A DNA stretch of 64,000 nucleotides from Methylococcus mesophilus (GTDB taxonomy: Bacteria > Pseudomonadota > Gammaproteobacteria > Methylococcales > Methylococcaceae). Both the position numbers and the translations under genes were made by a program. The notes beneath the pieces were generated by a model that was not told where the DNA came from, did no database searches, and saw only the letters and a list, made by a program, of their open reading frames with translations. The stretch spans positions 3,913,501 to 3,977,500 of the forward strand of contig NZ_CP110921.1 in assembly GCF_026247885.1 (NCBI RefSeq). Direction: 5' to 3'. Positions 26,379-35,925 of the stretch are shown here, piece after piece (the stretch's first letter is position 1; every line of letters begins with the position of its first letter).

Positions 26379-27457
26379 ACGCGTTCAACACGATATACCA
26401 GGCGGAACGTTTACCGGTGTTGCAAAATCGGATGTTTGCCAGCGAATCGGAGGCTAGGGCGTGCGCAAGGGGCGATATGCGGTTAGTTCAGGATCAAACA
26501 ACCGGTATCATTTCCAACCAAGCGTTCGATCAGAGTCTGATGCGTTATGACGCCGATTACCAGAACGAGCAGGCGGTCAGTGGGGTTTTTCAGCAGCATC
26601 TTGAGGATGTCTCTGAAATTATATGGAAACACTTTTGTGGAAAATCGCTGATCGAAGTGGGCTGTGGCAAAGCTCATTTTTTGGAGCGGCTTCAAAAGCT
26701 TGGATTTGATATTACAGGAATGGACCCGGCGTACGAGGGCTCAAACCCATCAATACTAAAAAGATATTTTACCTCGGAGGTCGGGCTACGGGCGGACGGC
26801 CTGGTGCTGAGGCATGTTTTGGAGCATGTCCCACACCCCTTGGATTTCTTAAACAACCTTCGAGAAGCGAATGGAGGGGGGGTAATATACATCGAAGTGC
26901 CATGCTTTGATTGGATTGGTAGCCACCGGAGTTGGTTTGATATTTTTTATGAGCACGTCAATTATTTTAGGCTTGCTGATTTTCATAGAATGTTCGAAAA
27001 GGTACGCGAGTCTGGTTATATATTCCACGGACAATATCTATATGTCGTCGCTGAGTTGGCGTCACTTAGACAACCAGTGCGTGATGACGGGGATGTCGCG
27101 GCCTTGCCAAACGACTTCCTCGATACTATCAGTTTGTACGCGAACCGCTTGAAGCAACGAAACGCCAACCCTCGTTCGGCCTCCGTCATTTGGGGAGGCG
27201 CCTCGAAAGGCGTGATTTTTTCGCTGCTGATGGACCGGGCTGGCGCTAAGGTTGACATGGTTATTGACATCAATCCCGGGAAACAGGGTAAATTCCTTGC
27301 GGCGACGGGGCTACGAGTGTTTTCTCCCGCAGAGGCCGTGTCCGCCCTGCCCGACGGAGCAGACATCTTTGTGATGAATAGCAATTACTTGGATGAAATC
27401 CGGAAATCGACAGAAAATCGATTCAACTATTTATTGGTGGAACATGACTGTATTTGA
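26375..27457 (+). CDS. SAM-dependent methyltransferase with C-terminal C-methyltransferase-like domain
   Basis: A 360-residue protein with the SAM-binding sentence LIEVGCGKAHFLERLQKLGF and then LRHVLEHVPHPLDFLNNL. The C-terminal portion (IWGGASKGVIFSLLMD, VIDINPGKQGKFLAATGLRV) is the same domain found at the end of the C-methyltransferase at 23179, but the N-terminus lacks the two CxxC zinc pairs. Acceptor unknown. Coupled to the SDR gene upstream and overlapping the next gene by 14 bases. Base composition becomes AT-richer from here on. Confidence 0.8.
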   Translation: MNAFNTIYQAERLPVLQNRMFASESEARACARGDMRLVQDQTTGIISNQAFDQSLMRYDADYQNEQAVSGVFQQHLEDVSEIIWKHFCGKSLIEVGCGKAHFLERLQKLGFDITGMDPAYEGSNPSILKRYFTSEVGLRADGLVLRHVLEHVPHPLDFLNNLREANGGGVIYIEVPCFDWIGSHRSWFDIFYEHVNYFRLADFHRMFEKVRESGYIFHGQYLYVVAELASLRQPVRDDGDVAALPNDFLDTISLYANRLKQRNANPRSASVIWGGASKGVIFSLLMDRAGAKVDMVIDINPGKQGKFLAATGLRVFSPAEAVSALPDGADIFVMNSNYLDEIRKSTENRFNYLLVEHDCI

Positions 27458-28250
27458 GGAAGAAGTTAGAAACAGGGTGGAGAGCAACGTGGAAAATAAT
27501 GGCTTGTTGGGAGCGACTCAGGTCTTCCTGTTAGAGTCAATCAAAGCGCAATATTCCTACAATTTCTTTTGGCTTGGCCGTCCCATCATCCAATATCCCC
27601 AAGATGTCGTGGCGATGTGGGAACTCATCTGGCAGATCAAGCCCGACCTCATCATCGAGACCGGCATTGCCCATGGCGGATCGCTGATCATGAGCGCTTC
27701 CATGCTGGCCCTCTTGGACTATTGCGATGCGGTCCAGGCGGGCAAATCGCTCGACCCGCAAGCCACCCGACGCCAGGTGCTGGGTATCGATATCGACATT
27801 CGCGCCCACAACCGCTCCGCCATCGAAGCGCATCCGATGTCACACCGCATCGACATGATCCAGGGGTCTTCCATCGCTCCGGAGATCATCGCTCAGGTGC
27901 ATGAATATACCCGAGGCTATGAGAGGATATTAATTTGCCTGGATTCCAACCATACCCATGAACACGTCCTGGCTGAACTGGAAGCCTATGCGCCATTGAC
28001 CAGCCAGAACAGCTATTGCGTCGTGTTCGATACCATCGTCGAAGACATGCCCAAGGAAATGTTCCCCGACCGCCCTTGGGGCCCCGGCAACAACCCTAAG
28101 ACTGCTGTGCATGAATACCTTCGCCGGCTCGCAGAAGAGGGCTGCATTGCAGCCGACGGCGCACCGCTACACCTCGAGATCGATCACACGATTGATCACA
28201 AGCTGCTCATCACCGTGGCGCCGGATGGTTATCTGAAGCGAGTGAAATAA
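27444..28250 (+). CDS. Cephalosporin-hydroxylase-like (CmcI) family methyltransferase
   Basis: A 268-residue protein of the CmcI/rhamnosyl O-methyltransferase family. Visible: FFWLGRPIIQYPQDVVAMWE, the SAM-binding IIETGIAHGGSLIMSASML, QVLGIDIDIRAHN, LICLDSNHTHEHVLAELEAY and YCVVFDTIVEDMP. Despite the name, members in glycan loci are mostly O-methyltransferases of sugars. The last residues (HKLLITVAPDGYLKRVK) have a diverged second copy left over at 29796. Confidence 0.82.
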   Translation: MTVFEEEVRNRVESNVENNGLLGATQVFLLESIKAQYSYNFFWLGRPIIQYPQDVVAMWELIWQIKPDLIIETGIAHGGSLIMSASMLALLDYCDAVQAGKSLDPQATRRQVLGIDIDIRAHNRSAIEAHPMSHRIDMIQGSSIAPEIIAQVHEYTRGYERILICLDSNHTHEHVLAELEAYAPLTSQNSYCVVFDTIVEDMPKEMFPDRPWGPGNNPKTAVHEYLRRLAEEGCIAADGAPLHLEIDHTIDHKLLITVAPDGYLKRVK

Positions 28251-28260
28251 GGACGAAGCC

Positions 28261-28530
28261 ATGCCGACCATCAGTATGTTTTATGGAATTCTTGTGTCGA
28301 TGTATGTACTTGATACCCAGAAACATCATTTGCCGCATATTCATGTGCGATATGCAGCGTTTAAGACGGTCATTGAGATTCCATCCGGAGAGGTGCTTGA
28401 GGGCTCAATTCCGGCAAAACAGATGAAACTCGTTCAAGCCTGGATAGTTCTTCACGCCGATGAATTGATGGCGGACTGGGAATTGGCCGCGCATGGCGAA
28501 GCCCCCTACAAAATAGATCCTTTGCGTTGA
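28261..28530 (+). CDS. DUF4160-domain protein
   Basis: An 89-residue protein with the DUF4160 sentence ISMFYGILVSMYVLDTQKHH followed by LPHIHVRYA. Members are generally found next to DUF2442 genes, as here, and are suspected toxin-antitoxin-like pairs; this is unproven. It begins ten bases after the CmcI-like gene and does not look like a glycan gene. Confidence 0.75.
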   Translation: MPTISMFYGILVSMYVLDTQKHHLPHIHVRYAAFKTVIEIPSGEVLEGSIPAKQMKLVQAWIVLHADELMADWELAAHGEAPYKIDPLR

Positions 28531-28546
28531 GAAGAGGGGAGAATAC

Positions 28547-28780
28547 ATGACTCCGGATGTTGTAGCCGTAACTGCACGCAAAGATTTCGAACTCATCGTA
28601 GAATTTGCCGACGGTCAAATCAAAAGATTTTCGATGGTTCACTATCTCGATTACCCAGCCTTTCAGCCGCTGAAAAAGGATAATTTGTTCATGTCGGCTC
28701 ATGTCGAAAATGGGACCGTCGCGTGGCGGGAGGATATCGATATCTCTCCGGATACGCTTTATCTTGCTGGACAATCGTGA
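28547..28780 (+). CDS. DUF2442-domain protein
   Basis: A 77-residue protein (DVVAVTARKDFELIVEFADG, VAWREDIDISPDTLYLAGQS) of the DUF2442 family, paired with the DUF4160 gene 16 bases upstream. The ribosome binding site (GAGGGGAG) is good. Function unknown; the pairing recalls small regulatory or toxin-antitoxin modules. Confidence 0.75.
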   Translation: MTPDVVAVTARKDFELIVEFADGQIKRFSMVHYLDYPAFQPLKKDNLFMSAHVENGTVAWREDIDISPDTLYLAGQS

Positions 28781-28844
28781 CATGTTAGAAATGGCAACAC
28801 TCTTTCTGGATCAATGTACGGGAAGACATACAGGGGATTGATAC

Positions 28845-29723
28845 ATGAGTAACGAAAAAATTACTAAGCTGCTAGTGGGCTTGCTGGGGAAACAAGCAGC
28901 CTACAGATTAGGGCGCGCGCTTTATCAGCAAGCGCGTGGTGATATTGCAAATGGCATAGCCACTAATGGCGAATTAATGGTCCAAAGGTGTGTGTTGAAT
29001 GCATGGAGAAAATCATTAATATCTGACAGCAAATTAGTCGTATTTGACGTAGGGGCAAATATTGGCGACTGGTCTTACGAGTTTATACAAAATTTCTTAA
29101 AATCGCATGATCTCAAATCATTGGATCTCTTTCTGTTCGAGCCTGCTCCAGGCTCTTTCGAAACTTTAAGAAAGCGATTGAGTAAGTTTGATGGTATTCT
29201 GAATTTTGAACAGTTAGTGCTTTCTTCAGATGATGGAGTTGATCAATTTTATATAAACCGCAATAAATATAATGCGGGTACGAACTCATTATATCAACAA
29301 GATTTTGAAGTGTCTCCTGTCAGCGTGACAAAAAGCACAGCCAGTAAATTTTGCGAAAAAAATGACATCGAGAAAATACATCTATTTAAATGTGATACCG
29401 AAGGTCACGACATGGAAGTAATTCGAGGCGCATTGTCGTTGCTTGATGAAGAGAAAATTGCCGTTCTTCAGTTTGAGTACAATCATCGATGGATTTATGC
29501 AAGAAATTTTCTGCGTGATGCGTTTATTTTCGCTGAAAAACGACCTTATAAAATTGCTAAGCTTCAAAGCGATCATCTCCTGATATTTACTGAATGGCAC
29601 TTTGAGCTTGAAAAATTCTTCGAGGGAAATTATGCACTCATCCATACGGATACATTAGGGTGGTTTCCGAGCCAGAAGGCTTCGTTTGACCGTTTCAATA
29701 CTTTGCGTGTAGGTATTGAATGA
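28845..29723 (+). CDS. FkbM-family methyltransferase (1 of 5)
   Basis: A 292-residue FkbM-type SAM-dependent O-methyltransferase. SAM motif VVFDVGANIGDWSYEF, then LFLFEPAPGSFETLRKRL and IHLFKCDTEGHDMEVIRGAL, the three family landmarks. Strongly AT-rich, unlike the flanking GC-rich genes, suggesting separate acquisition. Acceptor sugar unknown. Confidence 0.83.
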   Translation: MSNEKITKLLVGLLGKQAAYRLGRALYQQARGDIANGIATNGELMVQRCVLNAWRKSLISDSKLVVFDVGANIGDWSYEFIQNFLKSHDLKSLDLFLFEPAPGSFETLRKRLSKFDGILNFEQLVLSSDDGVDQFYINRNKYNAGTNSLYQQDFEVSPVSVTKSTASKFCEKNDIEKIHLFKCDTEGHDMEVIRGALSLLDEEKIAVLQFEYNHRWIYARNFLRDAFIFAEKRPYKIAKLQSDHLLIFTEWHFELEKFFEGNYALIHTDTLGWFPSQKASFDRFNTLRVGIE

Positions 29724-29795
29724 ACATGCTCACCATTCGTTGGTAATGTTTACACCGAAGGTTTCTTTCTTCACGTTACGGAGAGAATTGAATAG

Positions 29796-29846
29796 AAGTT
29801 GCTGGTCACGGTGGCGCCGGATGGATACTCGCGGCGGGTGGCCTGA
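29796..29846 (+). pseudogene. 3' remnant of a second cephalosporin-hydroxylase-like gene
   Basis: Seventeen codons read KLLVTVAPDGYSRRVA and a TGA stop, nearly the same as the end of the gene at 27444 (KLLITVAPDGYLKRVK). Nothing of the body of this gene is left, so this is the scar of a deletion or replacement just before wzx. Confidence 0.75.
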
Positions 29847-29873
29847 TGCCAACGCACAGATCAAACTACCATT

Positions 29874-31403
29874 ATGTCCCTAAAAAAAAACGTTGTCGCC
29901 AACTATCTCGGTCAGGGCTGGCGGGCCTTGATGGGTTTGGCGTTTATTCCGCTATATATCCAATACCTCGGGGTTGAGGCCTATGGGCTGATCGGCATTT
30001 TCGCCATTCTGCAAGCTTGGCTAGCGCTGCTTGATATGGGGATGCGGCCAGCGTTGGGGCGAGATATGGCCCGGTTCACTGGCGGTGCACACGATCCCCA
30101 GGCTATCCGCGACCTGCTGCGGAGTGTTGAGGTTATTGGGATCACCATCGCAGGAGCCGTTGCACTCGGCATTTGGGCTGCTTCGGGCTGGTTGGCTTCC
30201 GACTGGTTGGCGGCGAAAAATCTACCGGCCGAGGCGGTAGCTCGCGCATTTACCGTGATGGGCGCGGTCACCGCCCTTTCGTTTATCGAGAGTATCTATG
30301 GGAGTAGTATCGGGGGTTTGCAGCGTCAGGTACAGCAAAACGTTATTACTAGCGTGATGGCTACGGCGCGCGGCTTTGGCACAGTCGGCGTGCTCGTCTG
30401 GGTATCCCCAACCATCGAGGCTTTTTTTATCTGGCAGGGTCTGATTTCGCTGATCACAGTCGCTTTGTTTGCGGGCGCCGTATACGGAGCGCTGCCACCC
30501 GGCCACAGGTCCGCTCGCTTCTCAATTTCAGCGCTGATGGGTATCTGGCGTTTCGCAGCGGGAACGACGGCGATCACGTTGCTAGCGTTGCTGCTGACCC
30601 AAACTGACAAAATTCTGCTGTCGCGCCTGCTGAGCTTGGAATCTTTTGCGTATTACAGCTTAGCAGGGATAGCGGCTAATGCGCTGTATATGTTAGTGGG
30701 GCCGGTCGCCGCAGCGTTTTTTCCACGCTTTACCGAACTGGTAACACGCGGCGACGACCTTGCCTTGCGGGCGGTTTACCACCACGGCGCGCAATTAGTC
30801 ACGGTGCTGATGGGTACGGCAGCGACGGTGCTGATGGTGTTTGGTGACCGTGTGTTGACGCTGTGGACTGCGGACCCGGCACTGGCCCACCGGGTGGCGC
30901 CGCTCATGGCGGTGCTGGCGCTGGGAACCCTGTTCAACGGGCTGATGTGGATGCCCTATCAGATGCAACTCGCCCATGGCTGGACCACTCTGACGGTAAA
31001 AATTAACATCGTGGCAGTCGGAATCCTTATACCCGCCATTTTATCGGTAGTTCCCCAATACGGTGCGATTGGGGCAGCGTGGGTATGGGTAACGCTGAAT
31101 GCGGGGTATCTGGTGTTTGGCGTTCATTTCATACATCGTAGATTATTACCCAGAGAAAAATGGCGCTGGTACAGTCAGGACATCTTCATTCCCCTGGCAG
31201 CCGCAACGGTCACGGTGGGGTTCTGCCGCTGGGCCACGCCTCATCAGACCCTAGGTAGGCTCGGTGAATTCGGCGTGTTATTGATAAGTTTGAGTTGCGT
31301 GCTGTTGGCGGCGGCTCTAGCTGCTCCATGCGTGCGTACCCAACTCGCCAGGTATGTGCCTGGCCAATTTAAATCAAGGTTTAACGCGGCGAAAATGGTA
31401 TGA
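29874..31403 (+). CDS. wzx: Wzx-type lipid-linked oligosaccharide flippase
   Basis: A 509-residue inner membrane protein with about 12 to 14 hydrophobic segments. The opening KKNVVANYLGQGWRALMGLAF and the following FIPLYIQYLGVEAYGLIGIFA are typical of polysaccharide transporters of the Wzx/MATE-like group. It would move the undecaprenyl-linked repeat unit to the periplasm for Wzy polymerisation. Its stop overlaps the next glycosyltransferase start by four bases. Confidence 0.85.
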   Translation: MSLKKNVVANYLGQGWRALMGLAFIPLYIQYLGVEAYGLIGIFAILQAWLALLDMGMRPALGRDMARFTGGAHDPQAIRDLLRSVEVIGITIAGAVALGIWAASGWLASDWLAAKNLPAEAVARAFTVMGAVTALSFIESIYGSSIGGLQRQVQQNVITSVMATARGFGTVGVLVWVSPTIEAFFIWQGLISLITVALFAGAVYGALPPGHRSARFSISALMGIWRFAAGTTAITLLALLLTQTDKILLSRLLSLESFAYYSLAGIAANALYMLVGPVAAAFFPRFTELVTRGDDLALRAVYHHGAQLVTVLMGTAATVLMVFGDRVLTLWTADPALAHRVAPLMAVLALGTLFNGLMWMPYQMQLAHGWTTLTVKINIVAVGILIPAILSVVPQYGAIGAAWVWVTLNAGYLVFGVHFIHRRLLPREKWRWYSQDIFIPLAAATVTVGFCRWATPHQTLGRLGEFGVLLISLSCVLLAAALAAPCVRTQLARYVPGQFKSRFNAAKMV

Positions 31404-32245
31404 TTATGTTAACGCTCCAAGATCCGGCTACAATCACCTCAAAAGTCAGTATTGGTATGCCAGTATACAACGGCGAAAAATTTATCCGCGAGGCACTGGA
31501 ATCCTTGCTCACGCAAACCTTTACCGACTTTGAGCTAATCATCTCCGACAATGCCTCTACTGATGGTACCGAAGCCATTTGCCATGAATATGCCGCCCGT
31601 GATCCGCGTATTAGGTATATCCGACAAAGTGAAAATAGAGGGGCAACGGCTAACTTTCAGTTTGTGCTGGATGAGGCAGTGGGAGAGTATTTCATGTGGG
31701 CGGCGGCGGATGATAGGAGAAATCCTGAGTTTCTAAGACTGGCTCTGAGCGTATTCGAGGATGATGATGATTGCGGCCTGGTTTTCTGCGATTATCATTC
31801 TATGGATCTAAAAACCAAGCGTTCGGTAAGGCATCATGTTGGCATGTATAATTCGAAAAATCCAGGAAAGAATTATCTAATAAGGCTTTTGGCGCCCTGT
31901 GCAAATATAATTTATGGTCTCCATAAAACTTCAATATTAAAAAAAATGCCAATTGAGAGCTATGATTTCTTTGATGTGCATTTAACGCATGCGTATGCTA
32001 TTAATTCAGTGGTTAAAATCATACCAAATGCATTGTTTATAGCGGGATCATGGGGGGTTCGTATACCTTATAGCCTAACTGGGCATAGGATCGATCCCAG
32101 AACGTTCTTTAAGGAAGAACGGTTAATGCTTTTTAAGCATCTAAGCTTTTTTTCAGCATTGTTTTTATATGTATTACTAAGATATATGTATATCAAGTCC
32201 ATGTATCACCTTAGACGGAGCGAGAATCTAAAGATTTGTTCATGA
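31400..32245 (+). CDS. Glycosyltransferase family 2
   Basis: A 281-residue GT-A fold enzyme. VSIGMPVYNGEKFIREALES and FELIISDNASTDGTEAICHE are the nucleotide-sugar-binding start of family 2, and WAAADDRRNPEFL carries the metal-binding acidic residues. A hydrophobic stretch near the C-terminus (FSALFLYVLLRYMYI) may attach it to the membrane. The second half is markedly AT-rich. Sugar specificity unknown. Confidence 0.85.
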   Translation: MIMLTLQDPATITSKVSIGMPVYNGEKFIREALESLLTQTFTDFELIISDNASTDGTEAICHEYAARDPRIRYIRQSENRGATANFQFVLDEAVGEYFMWAAADDRRNPEFLRLALSVFEDDDDCGLVFCDYHSMDLKTKRSVRHHVGMYNSKNPGKNYLIRLLAPCANIIYGLHKTSILKKMPIESYDFFDVHLTHAYAINSVVKIIPNALFIAGSWGVRIPYSLTGHRIDPRTFFKEERLMLFKHLSFFSALFLYVLLRYMYIKSMYHLRRSENLKICS

Positions 32246-32368
32246 AAACATCACGGTCAATATCGAGGCATCAATGGAAACGACAATGCGGAAACCGCTG
32301 CCGATTAGTTGTCTAACGCCTGCTTTAGCAGGTTAGTGTGTGGTTATAAAAACACGAGACTGGTTAAC

Positions 32369-33190
32369 ATGATGATGACAAAGTTTATCCGCTTCGCCAT
32401 TGAGCCATTCCCCGCTGTTGCGCTATTTCTGCGCAATGTCCGCGATCTGCTTGATCAATGCGATCAGCCCAAAATGACGCTATGGGGATTCACTCTGGCT
32501 GGCCATGAGGGAATGGCCGCTGGGACGTTCGAGCCACAAGAAACCGAGCTTGTACGCGACCTGTTGCTAGAAGTGGATGTGCTGGTCAACGTGGGTGCAA
32601 ATGTCGGGTACTATTGCTGCCACGCGCTAAGTCTTGGCAAGCCCGTTGTTGCCATAGAGCCTATTGTTCGTAACCTGAATTATCTGCTGAAAAATATTCA
32701 CAACAATGGCTGGGCGACCCAGGCTCAGGTGTTCCCCGTGGCGCTAGGGCGCGATACCAATATTCTCGAAATGTGGGGTGGTAAGACCGGTGCATCGCTG
32801 GTCGAGGGTTGGGCTTCGATGCCACAGAGCTATAAAACAGTAGTTCCGGTATTGAACCTGGATCGGGTGGTTGGAAATATGCTGCAAGGCAAGCGTGCCT
32901 TGATTCTGGTGGATATAGAAGGCGCGGAACTGATGATGCTTCAAGGTGCGAATGAAACCCTCGCGCAGGATCCTCGCCCCATTTGGATGGTCGAAATCAT
33001 GACTACTCAAAGCCAGCCCGAGGGAGTTCCAGTGAACCCAAATTTTGCGCAAACCTTTGAGATCTTTTTTAGTCGTGGTTACCGTGCATATACGGCGGAT
33101 AAGCGGCAGGAAGAGTTGACAAGGGAGGTGGTAGCTCGGATTGCTGAGGGCAAAGAGAGTTTTAGTACGTATAACTTTTTGTTCAGGTAG
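32369..33190 (+). CDS. FkbM-family methyltransferase (2 of 5)
   Basis: About 273 residues: VDVLVNVGANVGYYCCHALS (SAM site), VVAIEPIVRNLNYLLKNI and LILVDIEGAELMMLQGANET, the FkbM landmarks. Start is uncertain: the ATG at 32369 is the simplest; a TTG at 32309 would add 20 residues. A short hairpin CCTGC-TTTA-GCAGG lies upstream at about 32318-32331. Confidence 0.8.
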   Translation: MMMTKFIRFAIEPFPAVALFLRNVRDLLDQCDQPKMTLWGFTLAGHEGMAAGTFEPQETELVRDLLLEVDVLVNVGANVGYYCCHALSLGKPVVAIEPIVRNLNYLLKNIHNNGWATQAQVFPVALGRDTNILEMWGGKTGASLVEGWASMPQSYKTVVPVLNLDRVVGNMLQGKRALILVDIEGAELMMLQGANETLAQDPRPIWMVEIMTTQSQPEGVPVNPNFAQTFEIFFSRGYRAYTADKRQEELTREVVARIAEGKESFSTYNFLFR

Positions 33191-33203
33191 CCAAGAAGAA
33201 CAG

Positions 33204-34103
33204 ATGGATGTTAGGCAAGCAGTTAATAATCACTATCTAAATATTGATTCCTCTGTTTCTGATGTTTCTGATGTTTCTGATCAGACGCAGCCTAGCTGTA
33301 TGAATAAAGTACATTCATTTCTCTTTATTACCTACAATCGTTCTGAATTGTTAACTAAGTCGTTCACCTCCCTGCGCGAAGCGGTTTTAGCGCTAGGATT
33401 GCCGGTCGAATTCGTTGTGTCTGACGATGCTAGTAGTTTAGAGCATCAGGTCGTTATTAACAGCCTAGGATTTGACGTCTTATCGATATCAGATATTAAT
33501 CGCGGTCTTGGCGCGAATCAAAATCGTGGTATTGCGAGCTGCAAGGGGGGGTTTATATTCCAGATTCAAGATGATTGGATTTTCGTTGGACAACCTTCTG
33601 ACCTAACCGATGCCGTTCAGGTTATGGAATCTGACCCTGAGGTCGGGATCGTTCAACTCACTGATGTTTCATCTGATCTACCTTCTGAGCGGCGGATCAC
33701 TCGAGGGGGAGTAATGTACGATGTCTTCAGAAATGACCAACTGCCGTGGGATCGTGATTGTGGCTTGCGCCCCTATTCTGACCATCCCCATGTGAAAAGG
33801 ATTTCCTTCGTTAAGGAAATTGGCTCTTACCTAGAAGGTGTGGCAATGGGGGTAATGGAAAACGACTACAAGCGACGTATCGCAACCCAAAAGCGTTGGC
33901 GTGTTGCACAGATGACTTCCAAGAGAATTTTTATTGATTACGAGGCTGAACACAGCTTAAATCCAGGTGGGAAAAGGCATGAGTTAGTTGTACTGCTTCA
34001 CAAGATCCCATTTGTAGGAAAATGGATTGAATGGTTCATTCGGCAAATTTGGCGAAGAGTGGATCATCTTGCGGCGGTAGTTATAGCTCGTTTGTCAGCC
34101 TAA
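33204..34103 (+). CDS. Glycosyltransferase family 2, with a short N-terminal repeat
   Basis: About 299 residues. HSFLFITYNRSELLTKSFTS, EFVVSDDASSLEHQVVINSL and GANQNRGIASCKGGFIFQIQDDW form the GT-A nucleotide-binding and acidic metal-binding region. Before this lies a 30-residue leader with a VSD repeat (see 33255). If translation started instead at the ATG at 33300, that leader would be untranslated, but only 33204 has a plausible ribosome binding site (AAGAAGAAC). Acceptor unknown. Confidence 0.78.
   Translation: MDVRQAVNNHYLNIDSSVSDVSDVSDQTQPSCMNKVHSFLFITYNRSELLTKSFTSLREAVLALGLPVEFVVSDDASSLEHQVVINSLGFDVLSISDINRGLGANQNRGIASCKGGFIFQIQDDWIFVGQPSDLTDAVQVMESDPEVGIVQLTDVSSDLPSERRITRGGVMYDVFRNDQLPWDRDCGLRPYSDHPHVKRISFVKEIGSYLEGVAMGVMENDYKRRIATQKRWRVAQMTSKRIFIDYEAEHSLNPGGKRHELVVLLHKIPFVGKWIEWFIRQIWRRVDHLAAVVIARLSA
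33255..33281 (+). repeat. Three tandem copies of a 9-base repeat (GTTTCTGAT)
   Basis: Perfect threefold repeat in the extreme 5' part of the glycosyltransferase gene, encoding V-S-D three times. Unit length divisible by three, so copy changes keep the frame. Confidence 0.85.
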
Positions 34104-34710
34104 TTAGAGTTCGATATAGATAAGTCGATAGTCTTAAACTAATATATTTTACTTGCTTAGATATATAAGAGAATATATGCGTATTAGCCAAACAACTCGC
34201 AAGTGTTTTATTCGCGAGTATACGTGGAGGCGCCGATTTCAACATGTTTTTTTTGAGTTTGGAAGTGTACATCAATCGCATTGAATATTTTATAATTAAT
34301 GTTGAACACCGCGAGTCATACGGCGGATCAAGTGTTGAATCTATTCCGGATCATCAGGCTTACAAATACACTGAGAACGGCAAGCTACCCACTTGGAGCT
34401 ATGCGTAACCCAGATGCAAAAGCTGTGCGGGATGGGATTCATCAGCCTAAAGCTTACACGCAAGATATTGCAACCATCTGAAGGTAAAAGTTATAGCCCC
34501 TGCAATGGGATACGGTCAACCCAGAAAAGAAATCAAAGAGTATAAAATATAAAGTTACCAAGTTAGGATTTACGTCAACCTTTGAAAAAGTCATAAGCCA
34601 AATAATGGCGACTACCGGATGCGCTATTACGGAATAGCTTAGAGGCAAGTTGGTATCATGTTATTTGCTTGGACATCCAAAACCTCGCATAAAAGGGTTA
34701 TAGGTTAGGT
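34104..34710. other. AT-rich gap of 600 bases, no gene recognised
   Basis: Contains only short random reading frames (the longest about 60 codons) without family resemblance. Possibly the residue of a lost gene or a promoter region for the following glycosyltransferase. Confidence 0.4.
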
Positions 34711-35736
34711 ATGAAGCTGCTTTATCATGGCCCGCTTTGGCAGGGCTCTACATCTCTTCAACGGGCACAAGCTTTTCAGGAACTCTCCGATATACAAGTC
34801 ATTGCTAATGATGATGGGCATCGCGTGGGCAAAAGTGCAAATATCATTCATCGGATACGATGGAAATTGAGATGGCCAGTCGATGTTAACCATGAGAATG
34901 AATCTCTCTTTGTCGCCGTTGAGCAACACAGGCCAGATATCATATTCGTTGACAGCAGTAAGGTGATTCGGAGGTGTACACTACGAAATATCCGGGCTTT
35001 GTGTGAAGCGCGATTGGTCTATTACACACCCGATGATATTATGGCTCGTCATCATTTCAGTTACCCACTACGACAGACTTTCCCTGACTGGGATGTGTTT
35101 TTTACTACTAAGACGTTCAACGTTCCTGAGCTAAAAGCCGCTAAAGTAAACAATCCGATCTTGGTGGGAAAATCATTTGACCCGATGCTACACAATCCGA
35201 TGTTGTCTATAGACGTTGGAGAAGAATTTGAGGCATTCGACATCGTCTTTATTGGGGCATACGAAAAAGACCGCTGCCAAAGTATTAATCGGCTGGCGGA
35301 GGCCGGCTTAAGAATAGTGCTTTACGGTTCAGGTAAAGGTAGATGGTCTGGGAAATCAATGCATCCTAGCATCACACTACGTCCTAGTGTTTTCGCCGAG
35401 GAGTATCGCCGCTGCTGGCATCATGGAAAGGTGGCGCTTTGCTTCTTACGGAAAATAAACCGTGACCGCATTACGCAGCGCACTATGGAAATTGCAGCCA
35501 TGGCACGCCCGATGTTGGCAGAGAAGACTGATGAGCATGACGATCATTTCGTTGATGGCAAAGAATATATCGGCTTTCGAGATGATGATGATTTGGTTAC
35601 ACAGGCTCGATGGTTGCTTCAGCATGATGAGGAACGAACAAAAATTGGCCACGCCGGAAGGCTGCGCTGTTTGAATTCCAATTATTCCTCACTAGATCGC
35701 GCACGTTGGATGCTGCGCAAGATACTTGAGAAATGA
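34711..35736 (+). CDS. Glycosyltransferase, GT-B fold, CgeB-like
   Basis: A 341-residue protein. It opens MKLLYHGPLWQGSTSLQRAQ; YYTPDDIMARHHFSYPLRQT and VFFTTKTFNVPELKA belong to the acceptor domain, and FDIVFIGAYEKDRCQSIN onwards to the nucleotide-sugar domain, ending with ALCFLRKINRDRITQRTMEI and GHAGR in the style of CgeB/Glyco_trans_1_2 proteins. Activity inferred from the fold; sugar unknown. Confidence 0.72.
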   Translation: MKLLYHGPLWQGSTSLQRAQAFQELSDIQVIANDDGHRVGKSANIIHRIRWKLRWPVDVNHENESLFVAVEQHRPDIIFVDSSKVIRRCTLRNIRALCEARLVYYTPDDIMARHHFSYPLRQTFPDWDVFFTTKTFNVPELKAAKVNNPILVGKSFDPMLHNPMLSIDVGEEFEAFDIVFIGAYEKDRCQSINRLAEAGLRIVLYGSGKGRWSGKSMHPSITLRPSVFAEEYRRCWHHGKVALCFLRKINRDRITQRTMEIAAMARPMLAEKTDEHDDHFVDGKEYIGFRDDDDLVTQARWLLQHDEERTKIGHAGRLRCLNSNYSSLDRARWMLRKILEK

Positions 35737-35925
35737 AGCATATAGGGAATATATAGAATTCGGGAAAGTCGTACATCAGTGAGGGAGAGTCGGTCAAATA
35801 GAAGCCTGAAACTCGCCACAAAAGTCCGACCAAAATTTTAATTATTATTGATCGATACTAAGCGTCTGCTTGGCGTAACGACTAGCGGCATACAGGTAGT
35901 TATTATAATAAATTACATCACTTTG

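Noticed and set aside
30233-30243. GGCGGTAGCT, resembling the RfaH ops element
   Set aside because: It lies inside wzx, hundreds of bases from the gene start, and no JUMPstart context is present.
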